From: Chrysochromulina tobinii
Lineage: Eukaryota; Haptophyta; Prymnesiales; Chrysochromulinaceae
Length of the DNA: 14,712 nucleotides
Direction: 5' to 3'
NCBI GenBank assembly: GCA_001275005.1
Contig: JWZX01002714.1
Location: 1 to 14,712 of the forward strand
Shown here in pieces: positions 1-6,312 of the stretch; the stretch's first letter is position 1, and each line of letters starts with the position of its first letter. Both the position numbers and the translations under genes were made by a program. The notes below the pieces were generated by a model that saw only the letters and a program-made list of their open reading frames with translations, had not been told where the DNA came from and did no database searches.

Positions 1-585
1 AACGTGTTTAGGCTTTACTAACGACCCGCATTCATTCATTTGTCGGAAAGCGACGCGCTTGGTTTCACCCTGGCATGCAACACGTCCGTACCTGCGTACC
101 TGCGTACCTGCGTACCTGCGTACCTGCGTACCTGCGTACGAGGTACCGAGGTACCGAACGGGTAACGCCGACGAGTGGACGAGAAATGTCGCGGGCACGC
201 CGAACGTTTGCCAGTCGTGTAACAGTCTACAGTGGGACAGTCACCCGCCCCGATCGACGCAGCCACGCCGCTCACCACCCGTGAGAGGCAAGGGCACATG
301 ACATGATGAAAGCGTGGAATAGCGAGCCAGCAAGAGCGCACATCCAGGGCACAGCGCGTCGCTCTCCTTGTCCTTCCACCTGCGCGGTCCGGACATAAAA
401 CCCCGGCCGAGACGACAGACGGTTTACACGTCTTGTGCCAGGGCGTGGCCGTGCGAATGCCCCGCCCGGCTGATGCGTTGCTCTCGTGCCCGACACAGCG
501 CCCGCACCCGACACAGAGTTCGACACAATGCACCCTCATCACTCGTGCGCGGCCATCGGCGCCACCTTCTCATACCGGAGGATTG
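1..585. other. Left-edge spacer without a recognisable gene
   Basis: This stretch lies beyond the 3' end of the TLC-domain gene. Open frames exist on both strands, as expected in GC-rich DNA, but none gives a recognisable domain, a believable start or a splice partner. The only clear structure is the 8-bp tandem repeat near 87-155. The 3' untranslated region of the TLC gene probably occupies the right part of the interval. Confidence 0.6.
87..155. repeat. 8-bp tandem repeat followed by a partly inverted 8-bp repeat
   Basis: The unit CGTACCTG is repeated perfectly six times from 87 to 134, followed by a partial CGTAC. Directly after it come two copies of GAGGTACC (140-147 and 148-155). GGTAC in the second block is the reverse complement of GTACC in the first, so the two blocks can pair imperfectly as a hairpin. 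There are no unique spacers between units, so this is a microsatellite-like array and not a CRISPR. Confidence 0.9.
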
Positions 586-1657
586 TCAGATCTTCTTTGC
601 CTGCTTCCTCTCGACCTCGTCGTCCACAGGCGACTTGGCGCCGGTCATCTTGGCGTACAGGCCCTTGAGGATGAGCGAGGACCAGTACCACTGAAGAGCG
701 GTCATCAACACATTGGCCACGCAGAAGATGTAGATGACCCAGGTCGCCGGGAGCACCGAGCCCGCCGAGAGAGTCGCCAACGACATCTTCCAAAACCAGA
801 CGGAGGAATCTGCGAGCGCGCATGCGGTTGGGGGAGTCAGCGGTGCCATGCGACGGACAGGGCTGCGCCCCCCTATCGACGTGGCTCGCGCGCGAGGGTT
901 GCGATCGCTGCTCACATGGCCAATACACGCCGCGAATCGGCAGAAAGAGGAGGCTGAAGATGACCTGGCTTGCCTCGTTGAGATTAGGGAACCGCTGCGC
1001 CAATGGTTTGAAGTTCTTCAAATGGTCCATGACCGCGAGCGGGACGGACGAGATCTCCGGCATGCCCATGAAGCACGGCGCCCTGCACAAGGATGAGCAC
1101 GGGGGCACCCGTCAGAGGGGCGCATGCGATCTCTCGGACCGCGCCGTTCGGATGGTGTGGCACGGCTCGGGCGCTCACCAGTAGTGGTACGCCTGGTGCT
1201 TGTAGGCGAGGTATGACAGCAGCAGAGTGATGACATGATGGCCAATGAGCTCGTTGAACTTGCCGCGCAACCTCGGCGCCGGGATGCACGCGGCAATCTC
1301 ATACAGCTGGAAGGACAGCATGTGCATTGCAATCTGCTCGCCAAAGGAGATGTAAGCTCCGGGACCCGGGTCGATACTGGGCATGTCAGCGTGGAGCCAA
1401 CCGCCACCACCCAAATACGCTAGTATGGCGAAGCCGAAGAGCTGCGGCAGAAAGTGCGCTGCCAGGTGTGGATTCTTGGACAGAGATGAATCTCGGCCAA
1501 AGGCTCCCGAGACCACTACTGCGTAGCTGAGCATGTGGAGACCAGCATACACGCCGAGCATGACGATCCAAGCCGGGAAGCCGAACATCTGCATATTGCC
1601 GCTTACAAGCACGGGACCGGCCGGCGGCGGCGCAGGTTTCTTGTTCACATTGCCCAT
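586..1657 (-). CDS. TLC-domain multi-pass membrane protein (three exons)
   Basis: Reading right to left, the exons are 1657-1179, 1082-916 and 809-586. Both introns are canonical GT-AG and all frames join, giving 289 residues. The start is the ATG at 1657, with A at -3 and G at +4; upstream only GTG opens the frame. The protein has about seven hydrophobic segments (roughly 28-50, 64-82, 105-122, 138-156, 160-180, 198-215, 232-262) and a charged C-terminus. The TLC (TRAM-LAG1-CLN8) signature is visible: the paired His of IGHHVITLLLSY at residues 139-150, then a PEISSVPL segment near 168-175, and a Tyr-Trp-Pro turn near 213-215. The Arg-Gly and His-Asp-x-x-Asp of the LAG1 ceramide-synthase motif are absent, so a TLCD4/TMEM56-like lipid-related protein of the ER or another internal membrane is more likely than a ceramide synthase. 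Its exact substrate cannot be read from the sequence. Confidence 0.85.
810..915 (-). other. Intron 2 of the TLC-domain gene (106 bp)
   Basis: On the minus strand the donor reads CCAT|GTGAGC and the acceptor CGCTCGCAG|ATTCC. Removing it joins exon 2 (ending Tyr-Trp-Pro plus one base) to exon 3 (Ser-Ser-Val-Trp-Phe-Trp) and creates a Tyr codon across the junction. The frame stays open and continues the last membrane segments of the TLC fold. Confidence 0.85.
1083..1178 (-). other. Intron 1 of the TLC-domain gene (96 bp)
   Basis: The minus-strand donor is TACTG|GTGAGC and the acceptor is CTTGTGCAG|GGCGCC. Splicing completes a Trp codon (TG+G) and links Tyr-His-Tyr-Trp to Ala-Pro-Cys-Phe-Met-Gly. 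This restores an unbroken TLC motif region. Without splicing the frame ends directly after the Trp. Confidence 0.88.
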
Positions 1658-2105
1658 GTTGCCCTCCACCTTCGCTCGAGCAGGTCCGAGGCGTCGAGCA
1701 GGTCCGTGGCGAGATCGATGTTTTGACGCGGAGATTGAGCGCACCACAACGCACTTTTTCCACCCAGGGATGGTTCACAAGAAAAGTACGGAAGTTGTCG
1801 TGGGTCCACAAGGTTGGGGAGTTATAGATCGCATTACGAGTTACTTTGCGGCCCGCGACCGCCACGTGGTTTGGTGTTCCTGCGGCGCAATATTATTGAC
1901 CTTGGGGGAGGGTTTCAGCGTTTCACTACTCAGGTAGTTACCCTATGGAGGGTTTCACTACTCAGGTAGTTACCCTATGGTGTTTCAACACAGTGTTCCT
2001 CGGGCGGCTCGAGTAATCCTCCGCGCTGAGGCGAGCCGGCGCCATGTGTTCGAGGACGAGAGTGCTGGAGAGGTGAGGCTGCCGCTCGCTCCACCGCTCC
2101 TAAGA
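1658..2105. other. Spacer between the LW-domain gene and the TLC gene
   Basis: Both flanking genes are on the minus strand, so this spacer should hold the 3' untranslated region of the LW-domain gene and the promoter and 5' leader of the TLC gene. No TATA-like or other promoter element can be assigned with confidence. The clear feature is the duplicated 28-bp segment at 1921-1980. Confidence 0.6.
1921..1980. repeat. Two 28-bp direct repeats with an internal hairpin, period 32 bp
   Basis: A 28-bp segment starting TTTCACTACTCAGGTAG is present at 1921-1948 and again, identical, at 1953-1980, separated by AGGG. Each copy contains the small inverted repeat ACTAC-TCAG-GTAGT, so the pair would form two adjacent stem-loops. 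It lies 126 to 185 bases downstream of the stop codon of the LW-domain gene, within its probable 3' untranslated or 3'-flanking region. Confidence 0.9.
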
Positions 2106-4409
2106 TCAAAGATGGCGAAACCGGAAGCCCGCCGCCTCAGCCGCGAGCTGGCCACCCTCGAGGATGTCGCGGTCCGAGGGCAGGTAGGGCGGCGGTGGTG
2201 TGCTCTTGACGCGCGAGATCGATGCGAGACGCAGGTCGCGCCGGTCAATGCACAGATTGTCGCACACGCCAACCGGCGCGCCATTGCCCGCTGAACCGAG
2301 GGGGTATCGCCACATGAAACGTGTAGAGTACGCTGTGTCAGAGGCCGCGAGCACGAGCCCGAGCCCGTAGTCGCGCTCCTCGATCCGCTCAGAACGGCGC
2401 TCCTCGTCCCGCCCCTGCCGCAGCGGCGCGCCAAGCACAAGGTCACCCACTTTCAGCCGCGGGCGGCGCGCGGCCGGTCCATCAGCACGGCGCGTCGTCG
2501 GGTGGTCCAGAGTGGCACAATGAGGGTGTGAATGAGGGTGTGAATGAGGGTGTGAATGAGGGTGGTGGTCCAGAGTGGCACCCGCTGCCCCCACCGAGCT
2601 GCCGTCGCCGCCGCTCACGCGCTCGGGACAGCGCTCGGGCGCGCCACGCCGGTGCCTCCCGCCCATGCACGCCTCGGACCGCACCCCTTCGACGGAGTCC
2701 ATCGCGTAGTCCTCGATGAGGCTGCCCGCGATTGCGATGCGCTCGCGCTCCGTCGACGCTCGCCGCCGCTCGCTTTGCTCCGTGCGACCGGCCGTTGGCA
2801 TGCCACCGGCTGTTGGCAAGCTCGGTCGGTCGCTTGCCCCTACGAGGCTCCCCCCAGCGGCACGCCCTAGCCCGAGCGGCTGTAGCCCGAGCGGCTCCGC
2901 AGGCTGATGCCCATGGCCGTTGGCGCCCAGCGTCGCGTCCGCTGCGCCTGCGAATGGCAGCAGGCTCGCTTCGGCCGTCGCCACGTTTGACGGATCTCGA
3001 GGAGGAGGTACCGGCATTCTACTAGGGCGGCCGCGGCCGCGGCTGGCAGCGCGGTCCGCGGGCGTCTTGGAGCGATGGAGCCGGCGCACCTCGCGCGCAG
3101 CCTCAGCTTGATCCGATCTCAAGCGTTCCACGAACGCGACGGTCTCTGCCTCCGCCTCGCCTATCGCCGCGTCGCCTATCGCCGCCTCGCCTATCGCCGC
3201 GTCGCGCGCCGTCCTGCGCTCAGCCATCGCGCGCCGTTGGATCGCCGCGAGCCTCTCCTCGTTAGCCTCTTCCCGCTCGGCCGCCTTGCGCTTGGCGCTC
3301 TCCTCGGCTTCAAGCGCCGCACGCTCCCTCGCCTCCGCCTCCGCCTGCCGCTCAGCCTCGAGTGCCGCCCGGCGCTCGTCACGGCGCTCGGCCTTACGGC
3401 GATCAGCCGCCTCACGCACCACGCGCCCCTCCACGTGCTCCTCCACGTGCTCCTTGGCGGATGGCTCGCGCGCCAAGCGCTCGCCACGGCGCTCGTGGAG
3501 GGAGCGCTCGCCACGGCGCTCGCGTGCCTCCGCCCCTGCGCGCACGGCCTCTGCGCGCACGGCCTCTGCGCGCACGGCCTCTCGCGCCTCCTCCTCCTCC
3601 GCCGCCGCCTGCCTCGCGCGCGCGTCCGCACGGGCGGCCTCGCGAGCGAGCGCGGCCGCCCTCGCCTCCAACTCTGCGCGGGCGGCGCGTTTCGCCTCGG
3701 TGGCGGCAAGGGCGGCCTCACGAGCGAGGGCCGTGGCGCGCGCCGCCTCCTGTTTCCTGCGCGCCTGCAGCTGCTCGAGCTCGAGTTCGAGCTGCCGCTC
3801 GACGACGCCCGGACCACTCATGCCCGAGCTCACCTCGAGCTCGAGCATCGCCTTCCAGTTCTCCACCAGCTGGCGCGCCATGCTTGCCACGTCGTCGTCC
3901 TCGTGCCGCTTCAGCTTCCCAACCACCACGCCCACCCCCGTCTTTGCCAGAAGGTCGCGGCTCACCGTGGGCACGCGTGCGAGTTGGCGCAGCAGGTTGC
4001 AGATCTCGGCCGTATCGCCGCGGGTGCGTGCGTCATCGAGCAGCTCCGCACCCTTGTGCATGCCCTTCACGATGCCGCTCGCGATCGTTGTGCAGGCATT
4101 CATGCCGCTAGTTGCGCCCTCAGGCGGCGGCAAAAGTGGCAGCTGTGGCGGAGCACTGGCGACCGCCTCCGCCCTGCAGTGCGCCTCCCCGTCGAGCGCG
4201 ACACTCACAACGTCACCCTCCTCAAGATCCTCCAAGCTGCCAATCTCAGCGCCGTCCGTGGAAAGGAAGAGGCGCGTGGCCGTCAAGCTTGATGACGCGC
4301 CGCCCACACGCTCGCTTGCGGCGGCCACGAGCTCCGCCCACGAGCCCGGGAGCTTCAGCAAAAACGTCGGTGTCGGATGCCCGTTGGCGTGCACTCGAAT
4401 TCGCACCAT
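2106..4409 (-). CDS. TFIIS N-terminal (LW) domain protein with ubiquitin-like N-terminus and long coiled coil
   Basis: This is a single 767-residue frame starting at an ATG and ending in TGA. Residues 1-75 resemble a small beta-grasp domain of the doublecortin or KHA type (an Asn-Gly turn at 9-10, LFLSTDG at 47-53, a Glu-Gly-Asp-x-Val strand near 64-68). Residues about 118-193 fit the four-helix TFIIS N-terminal LW domain: Leu-Leu-Arg-Gln-Leu at 119-143, LLAKTGVGVVVGKLKRH around 153-169, and Ala-Arg-Gln-Leu-Val-x-x-Trp-Lys at 178-186. Residues 200-445 are a continuous Arg/Ala/Glu-rich coiled coil with internal 5-residue repeats (VRAEA and AAIGE types). A basic, proline-rich linker follows, then a His-Pro-His-Ser repeat at 615-631, and a compact segment from 650 (LKVGDLVLG) that could be a Tudor/SH3-like barrel. 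LW domains bind disordered partners in RNA polymerase II elongation complexes, so a nuclear transcription role is the best inference. The full architecture is one I do not recognise. Confidence 0.75.
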   Translation of the reverse strand: MVRIRVHANGHPTPTFLLKLPGSWAELVAAASERVGGASSSLTATRLFLSTDGAEIGSLEDLEEGDVVSVALDGEAHCRAEAVASAPPQLPLLPPPEGATSGMNACTTIASGIVKGMHKGAELLDDARTRGDTAEICNLLRQLARVPTVSRDLLAKTGVGVVVGKLKRHEDDDVASMARQLVENWKAMLELEVSSGMSGPGVVERQLELELEQLQARRKQEAARATALAREAALAATEAKRAARAELEARAAALAREAARADARARQAAAEEEEAREAVRAEAVRAEAVRAGAEARERRGERSLHERRGERLAREPSAKEHVEEHVEGRVVREAADRRKAERRDERRAALEAERQAEAEARERAALEAEESAKRKAAEREEANEERLAAIQRRAMAERRTARDAAIGEAAIGDAAIGEAEAETVAFVERLRSDQAEAAREVRRLHRSKTPADRAASRGRGRPSRMPVPPPRDPSNVATAEASLLPFAGAADATLGANGHGHQPAEPLGLQPLGLGRAAGGSLVGASDRPSLPTAGGMPTAGRTEQSERRRASTERERIAIAGSLIEDYAMDSVEGVRSEACMGGRHRRGAPERCPERVSGGDGSSVGAAGATLDHHPHSHPHSHPHSHPHCATLDHPTTRRADGPAARRPRLKVGDLVLGAPLRQGRDEERRSERIEERDYGLGLVLAASDTAYSTRFMWRYPLGSAGNGAPVGVCDNLCIDRRDLRLASISRVKSTPPPPYLPSDRDILEGGQLAAEAAGFRFRHL
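2501..2581. repeat. 12-bp minisatellite (four copies) flanked by an 18-bp direct repeat
   Basis: Inside the LW-domain gene, AATGAGGGTGTG is repeated at 2519-2530, 2531-2542, 2543-2554 and, with a changed end, 2555-2566. An identical 18-bp segment, GGTGGTCCAGAGTGGCAC, flanks it at 2501-2518 and 2564-2581. Because the period is a multiple of three, the array encodes His-Pro-His-Ser units, and the flanks encode two copies of Ala-Thr-Leu-Asp-His. Confidence 0.92.
3160..3205. repeat. 15-bp coding tandem repeat in the coiled coil
   Basis: Units of the form CGCCTATCGCCGCGT/CTC are repeated three times here. On the minus strand they encode Ala-Ile-Gly-Glu-Ala / Ala-Ile-Gly-Asp-Ala units near residues 405-420 of the LW-domain protein. 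The period keeps the frame. Confidence 0.75.
3541..3583. repeat. 15-bp coding tandem repeat (Val-Arg-Ala-Glu-Ala units)
   Basis: CGCACGGCCTCTGCG is repeated from 3541 and 3556, with a third, slightly shortened copy from 3571. It encodes consecutive Glu-Ala-Val-Arg-Ala units of the coiled coil near residues 277-292. It is an in-frame expansion and not a separate element. Confidence 0.85.
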
Positions 4410-4954
4410 GCTCTCGCGACGCCGTGACGCACGGGAGCCCCGAAGCCGATGTTACATGTTTGCAGGTCAGTTTCGTCAGTCATTCGACGAAACGGACGGC
4501 GGCGCACCCTCGGTCAACACAAGCTCGCTCGGGCAACTCAATTTCGCCGTCTGTTGCTCGCTGCCACCTACACTACCTCAGACGTCAATGCTGGCGTTTA
4601 AAACGCTAAACGCTCTTCGACACTCGCGACGCGCTATCACGGGCAGTAACAGTGCCGTAGCACCGGTTGTCGCGTCTGTCGTGTTAACGTTCACATAACA
4701 TGCACAGCTGCCTGTGCCCCCAGGACCCCACCGACTCGGACACCCCGCGGGATTATAGGCGGGGCCCAGCCGATCCGTCAACGTTACTACTGTACGTACT
4801 ACCAGAACCGCCGGTCGTTACCGCGATGTAACTATTACCCCGCGCGAGACACTAGTGAAGCACTGGTCTGAGCAAATGCGTGTAAAGCGACCCAGAGCGC
4901 AGAGTGGCCAATTGCTGTGAATCACAGCAGGGCGTCCGGACCTCGTGCCTGCGT
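4410..4954. other. Spacer between GrpE and the LW-domain gene
   Basis: The spacer holds the promoter of the LW-domain gene (left part) and the 3' flank of the GrpE gene (right part). No coding frame here is convincing. Two small palindromes stand out: GCGTTTAAAACGC at 4594-4606 and the hairpin at 4913-4929. No further regulatory element can be named. Confidence 0.6.
4913..4929. other. Perfect inverted repeat just beyond the GrpE stop codon
   Basis: TGCTGTGA and TCACAGCA form a perfect 8-bp inverted repeat around one central base, which would fold as a 7-bp stem with a 3-base loop. It begins 25 bases downstream of the GrpE stop codon and so is probably transcribed in its 3' untranslated region. 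A role in RNA 3'-end formation or stability is possible but unproven. Confidence 0.6.
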
Positions 4955-5746
4955 TCAGATGGCCACGGCCACGTATGCGGCCCTCAGCAGTTTGCCCTGG
5001 CACGTGAACCCGGGCTGCATCTCCGTGCACACGATGCCAGAGGCGTACTCGTCCGAGGGCATCTGTTGGATGGCCATGTGCAGGTTGTAGTCGAACTCGG
5101 TGCCGACAGCCTCAATCTTCTTCATGCCAAGCTCTCCCAGCGTAGCCATGAGCCCTGTATGCATTTGAGTGTAGAGTGCATTCGTCGCCTCCTGCGCCGC
5201 ACCCTCGGAGCGGATCGATGCGCGCGCCCGGTCAAAGTTGTCGAGCACGGGCAGGAACTGCTTGAGCACCTCGATGCGAACGTCGAGCTGCGCCTCGAGA
5301 GTCTGGTTGACGTGGCGCGCCTTGAAATTGTCGAAGTCCGTTTGCAGGCGGGTGCGCTTTTGCTCCCATTCAGTCGACAACTCCGACGCCTCCGCCTTAG
5401 CCATCGCCGTCTGCGCCTGGACATCGGCCAGCTCCTTCTCGAGCACCTTGAGCTTCTGCTTGAGGAACGCTGGTGTACTCAGCAGGTCCTCCTCCTCTTC
5501 TGTTTCCTCCTTGCCCTGCGCATCCGCCTTCGCTGCCTCATCGACCACCTCTACCTCCATCGCCTCGCTATCCGCTTTGCCTCCGTCAGCGGCAGAGCAC
5601 ATCATGTGCACGGAAGGCGATGAAATGATTCCAGTGAAGGTGGGAACCGCCGTGGGTCCAACATGGTGCTGATGGCATGGCGGCCGGAGCAGCGCTCTGA
5701 AACATGCAACGCACGTGAAGGAGAGCAACAGCAGGAACGTCTTCAT
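4955..5746 (-). CDS. grpE: Plastid GrpE, nucleotide exchange factor of Hsp70/DnaK
   Basis: The single frame of 263 residues is complete. GrpE speeds ADP release from DnaK/Hsp70 and so resets the chaperone cycle. The C-terminal signature is fully present: FDYNLHMAI at 218-226, then Gly-Phe at 246-247, a Gly at 251 and LLRAAYVAV at 253-261. The long dimerising helix spans roughly 93-150, followed by LKQFLPVLDNFDRA at 161-174. The N-terminus shows a bipartite plastid-import sequence: hydrophobic MKTFLLLLSFTCVA (1-14), then Cys-Phe-Arg with Phe next to the likely cleavage site, then a basic transit-like stretch to about residue 45 and a very acidic linker (55-88). In red-lineage plastids dnaK is usually plastid-encoded, so this nuclear protein is the expected imported partner. 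The start ATG at 5746 is chosen because it gives the intact signal peptide. Confidence 0.95.
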   Translation of the reverse strand: MKTFLLLLSFTCVACFRALLRPPCHQHHVGPTAVPTFTGIISSPSVHMMCSAADGGKADSEAMEVEVVDEAAKADAQGKEETEEEEDLLSTPAFLKQKLKVLEKELADVQAQTAMAKAEASELSTEWEQKRTRLQTDFDNFKARHVNQTLEAQLDVRIEVLKQFLPVLDNFDRARASIRSEGAAQEATNALYTQMHTGLMATLGELGMKKIEAVGTEFDYNLHMAIQQMPSDEYASGIVCTEMQPGFTCQGKLLRAAYVAVAI

Positions 5747-6015
5747 GCGATTGACACAGGGAGCCGAGACGTGTCTGCTATCGCTTCATGTGATCTCGCA
5801 CCCGTTCTCGCACCCGAGCGCCGAGACTGCAAACAAAAGTACACCTCAAGTGAATTTGAGTCGACGGGACCCGGTTCAAACCTAGAGTCAGTAATAAGCT
5901 AGACACGCGTCACATTACCTCCCCGCGCCTCGTTCACAGTAACTCTCCACCTGATGTGACGCATGGCTGTGGCCACGGGGGGTGTGAAGAGCCTAAGCGC
6001 CCAGAGATTAAGCCC

Positions 6016-6039
6016 GAGATGAAGCGAGATGAAGCGAGA
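6016..6039. repeat. 10-bp tandem repeat (GAGATGAAGC)
   Basis: GAGATGAAGC occurs at 6016-6025 and 6026-6035, followed by a partial third copy (GAGA). It overlaps the left arm of the inverted repeat described separately. Confidence 0.8.
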
Positions 6040-6108
6040 ATATAGCATACAGGCGTGCCTCGGGCAGGGGAGGGCCAGGCGGCATCGCAACCCCCTAGCT
6101 CGCGCCCT

Positions 6109-6138
6109 GGAGGCCCTTTGGAGGCCCTTTGGAGGCCC
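6109..6138. repeat. 11-bp tandem repeat (GGAGGCCCTTT)
   Basis: GGAGGCCCTTT occurs at 6109-6119 and 6120-6130, with a third copy truncated to GGAGGCCC at 6131-6138. No function is evident. Confidence 0.9.
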
Positions 6139-6230
6139 TGTCAGTTCGGAGAGCTCCTCCAAAGGTGAACATCTCTGCGAGGAGTGAATGGCAACATCGA
6201 TCTGCCATGCCGACCCAGCGCGCGTGCACG

Positions 6231-6312
6231 CGGCTCATTGCCACGTGCCGTCCATCACTTCACCTCGTTTCAGATCTCGCTTCATATCTCGGCTCATTGC
6301 CACGTGCCGTCC
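6231..6312. repeat. 23-bp direct repeat overlapping the OPR stop codon
   Basis: An identical 23-bp segment (CGGCTCATTGCCACGTGCCG plus TCC) lies at 6231-6253 and 6290-6312. The second copy contains the last six codons and the stop of the OPR gene, so the first copy is a duplicate of the gene's end. Each copy carries the palindrome CACGTG. Confidence 0.92.

Larger units (their letters stand above)
5747..6293. other. Repeat-rich spacer between the OPR gene and GrpE
   Basis: The left part should contain the GrpE promoter and 5' leader, and the right part the 3' region of the OPR gene. No coding frame is convincing. The interval contains two short tandem repeats (6016-6039 and 6109-6138), one copy of a 23-bp direct repeat whose partner overlaps the OPR stop codon, and a pair of 20-bp inverted arms at 6011-6030 and 6274-6294. 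Confidence 0.6.

Noticed and set aside
87-155. CRISPR-like array
   Set aside because: The 8-bp units are contiguous with no spacers, and the context is eukaryotic.
36-542. Minus-strand Cys/Arg-rich frame at the left edge
   Set aside because: It runs through the 8-bp tandem repeat and shows no domain, no good start and no splice logic, so coding is not supported.
586-1657. Annotation as a LAG1-type ceramide synthase
   Set aside because: The defining Arg-Gly and His-Asp-x-x-Asp residues of the LAG1 motif are missing after correct splicing.
1658-1747. A 30-residue N-terminal extension of the TLC-domain protein
   Set aside because: It would start at GTG, which is not a usual eukaryotic start. 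The ATG at 1657 has a strong context and leads into the first membrane segments.
3075-4698. Long plus-strand open frames (over 400 codons) opposite the LW-domain gene
   Set aside because: They are antisense shadows of the GC-rich coiled coil, with Arg/Leu/Ser-biased composition and no domain. The minus strand has recognisable domains.
5860-5905. A GGTTCAAACC stretch resembling a tRNA T-loop (B box)
   Set aside because: The flanking bases do not form a T-arm stem, and no acceptor, D or anticodon arms can be drawn upstream.
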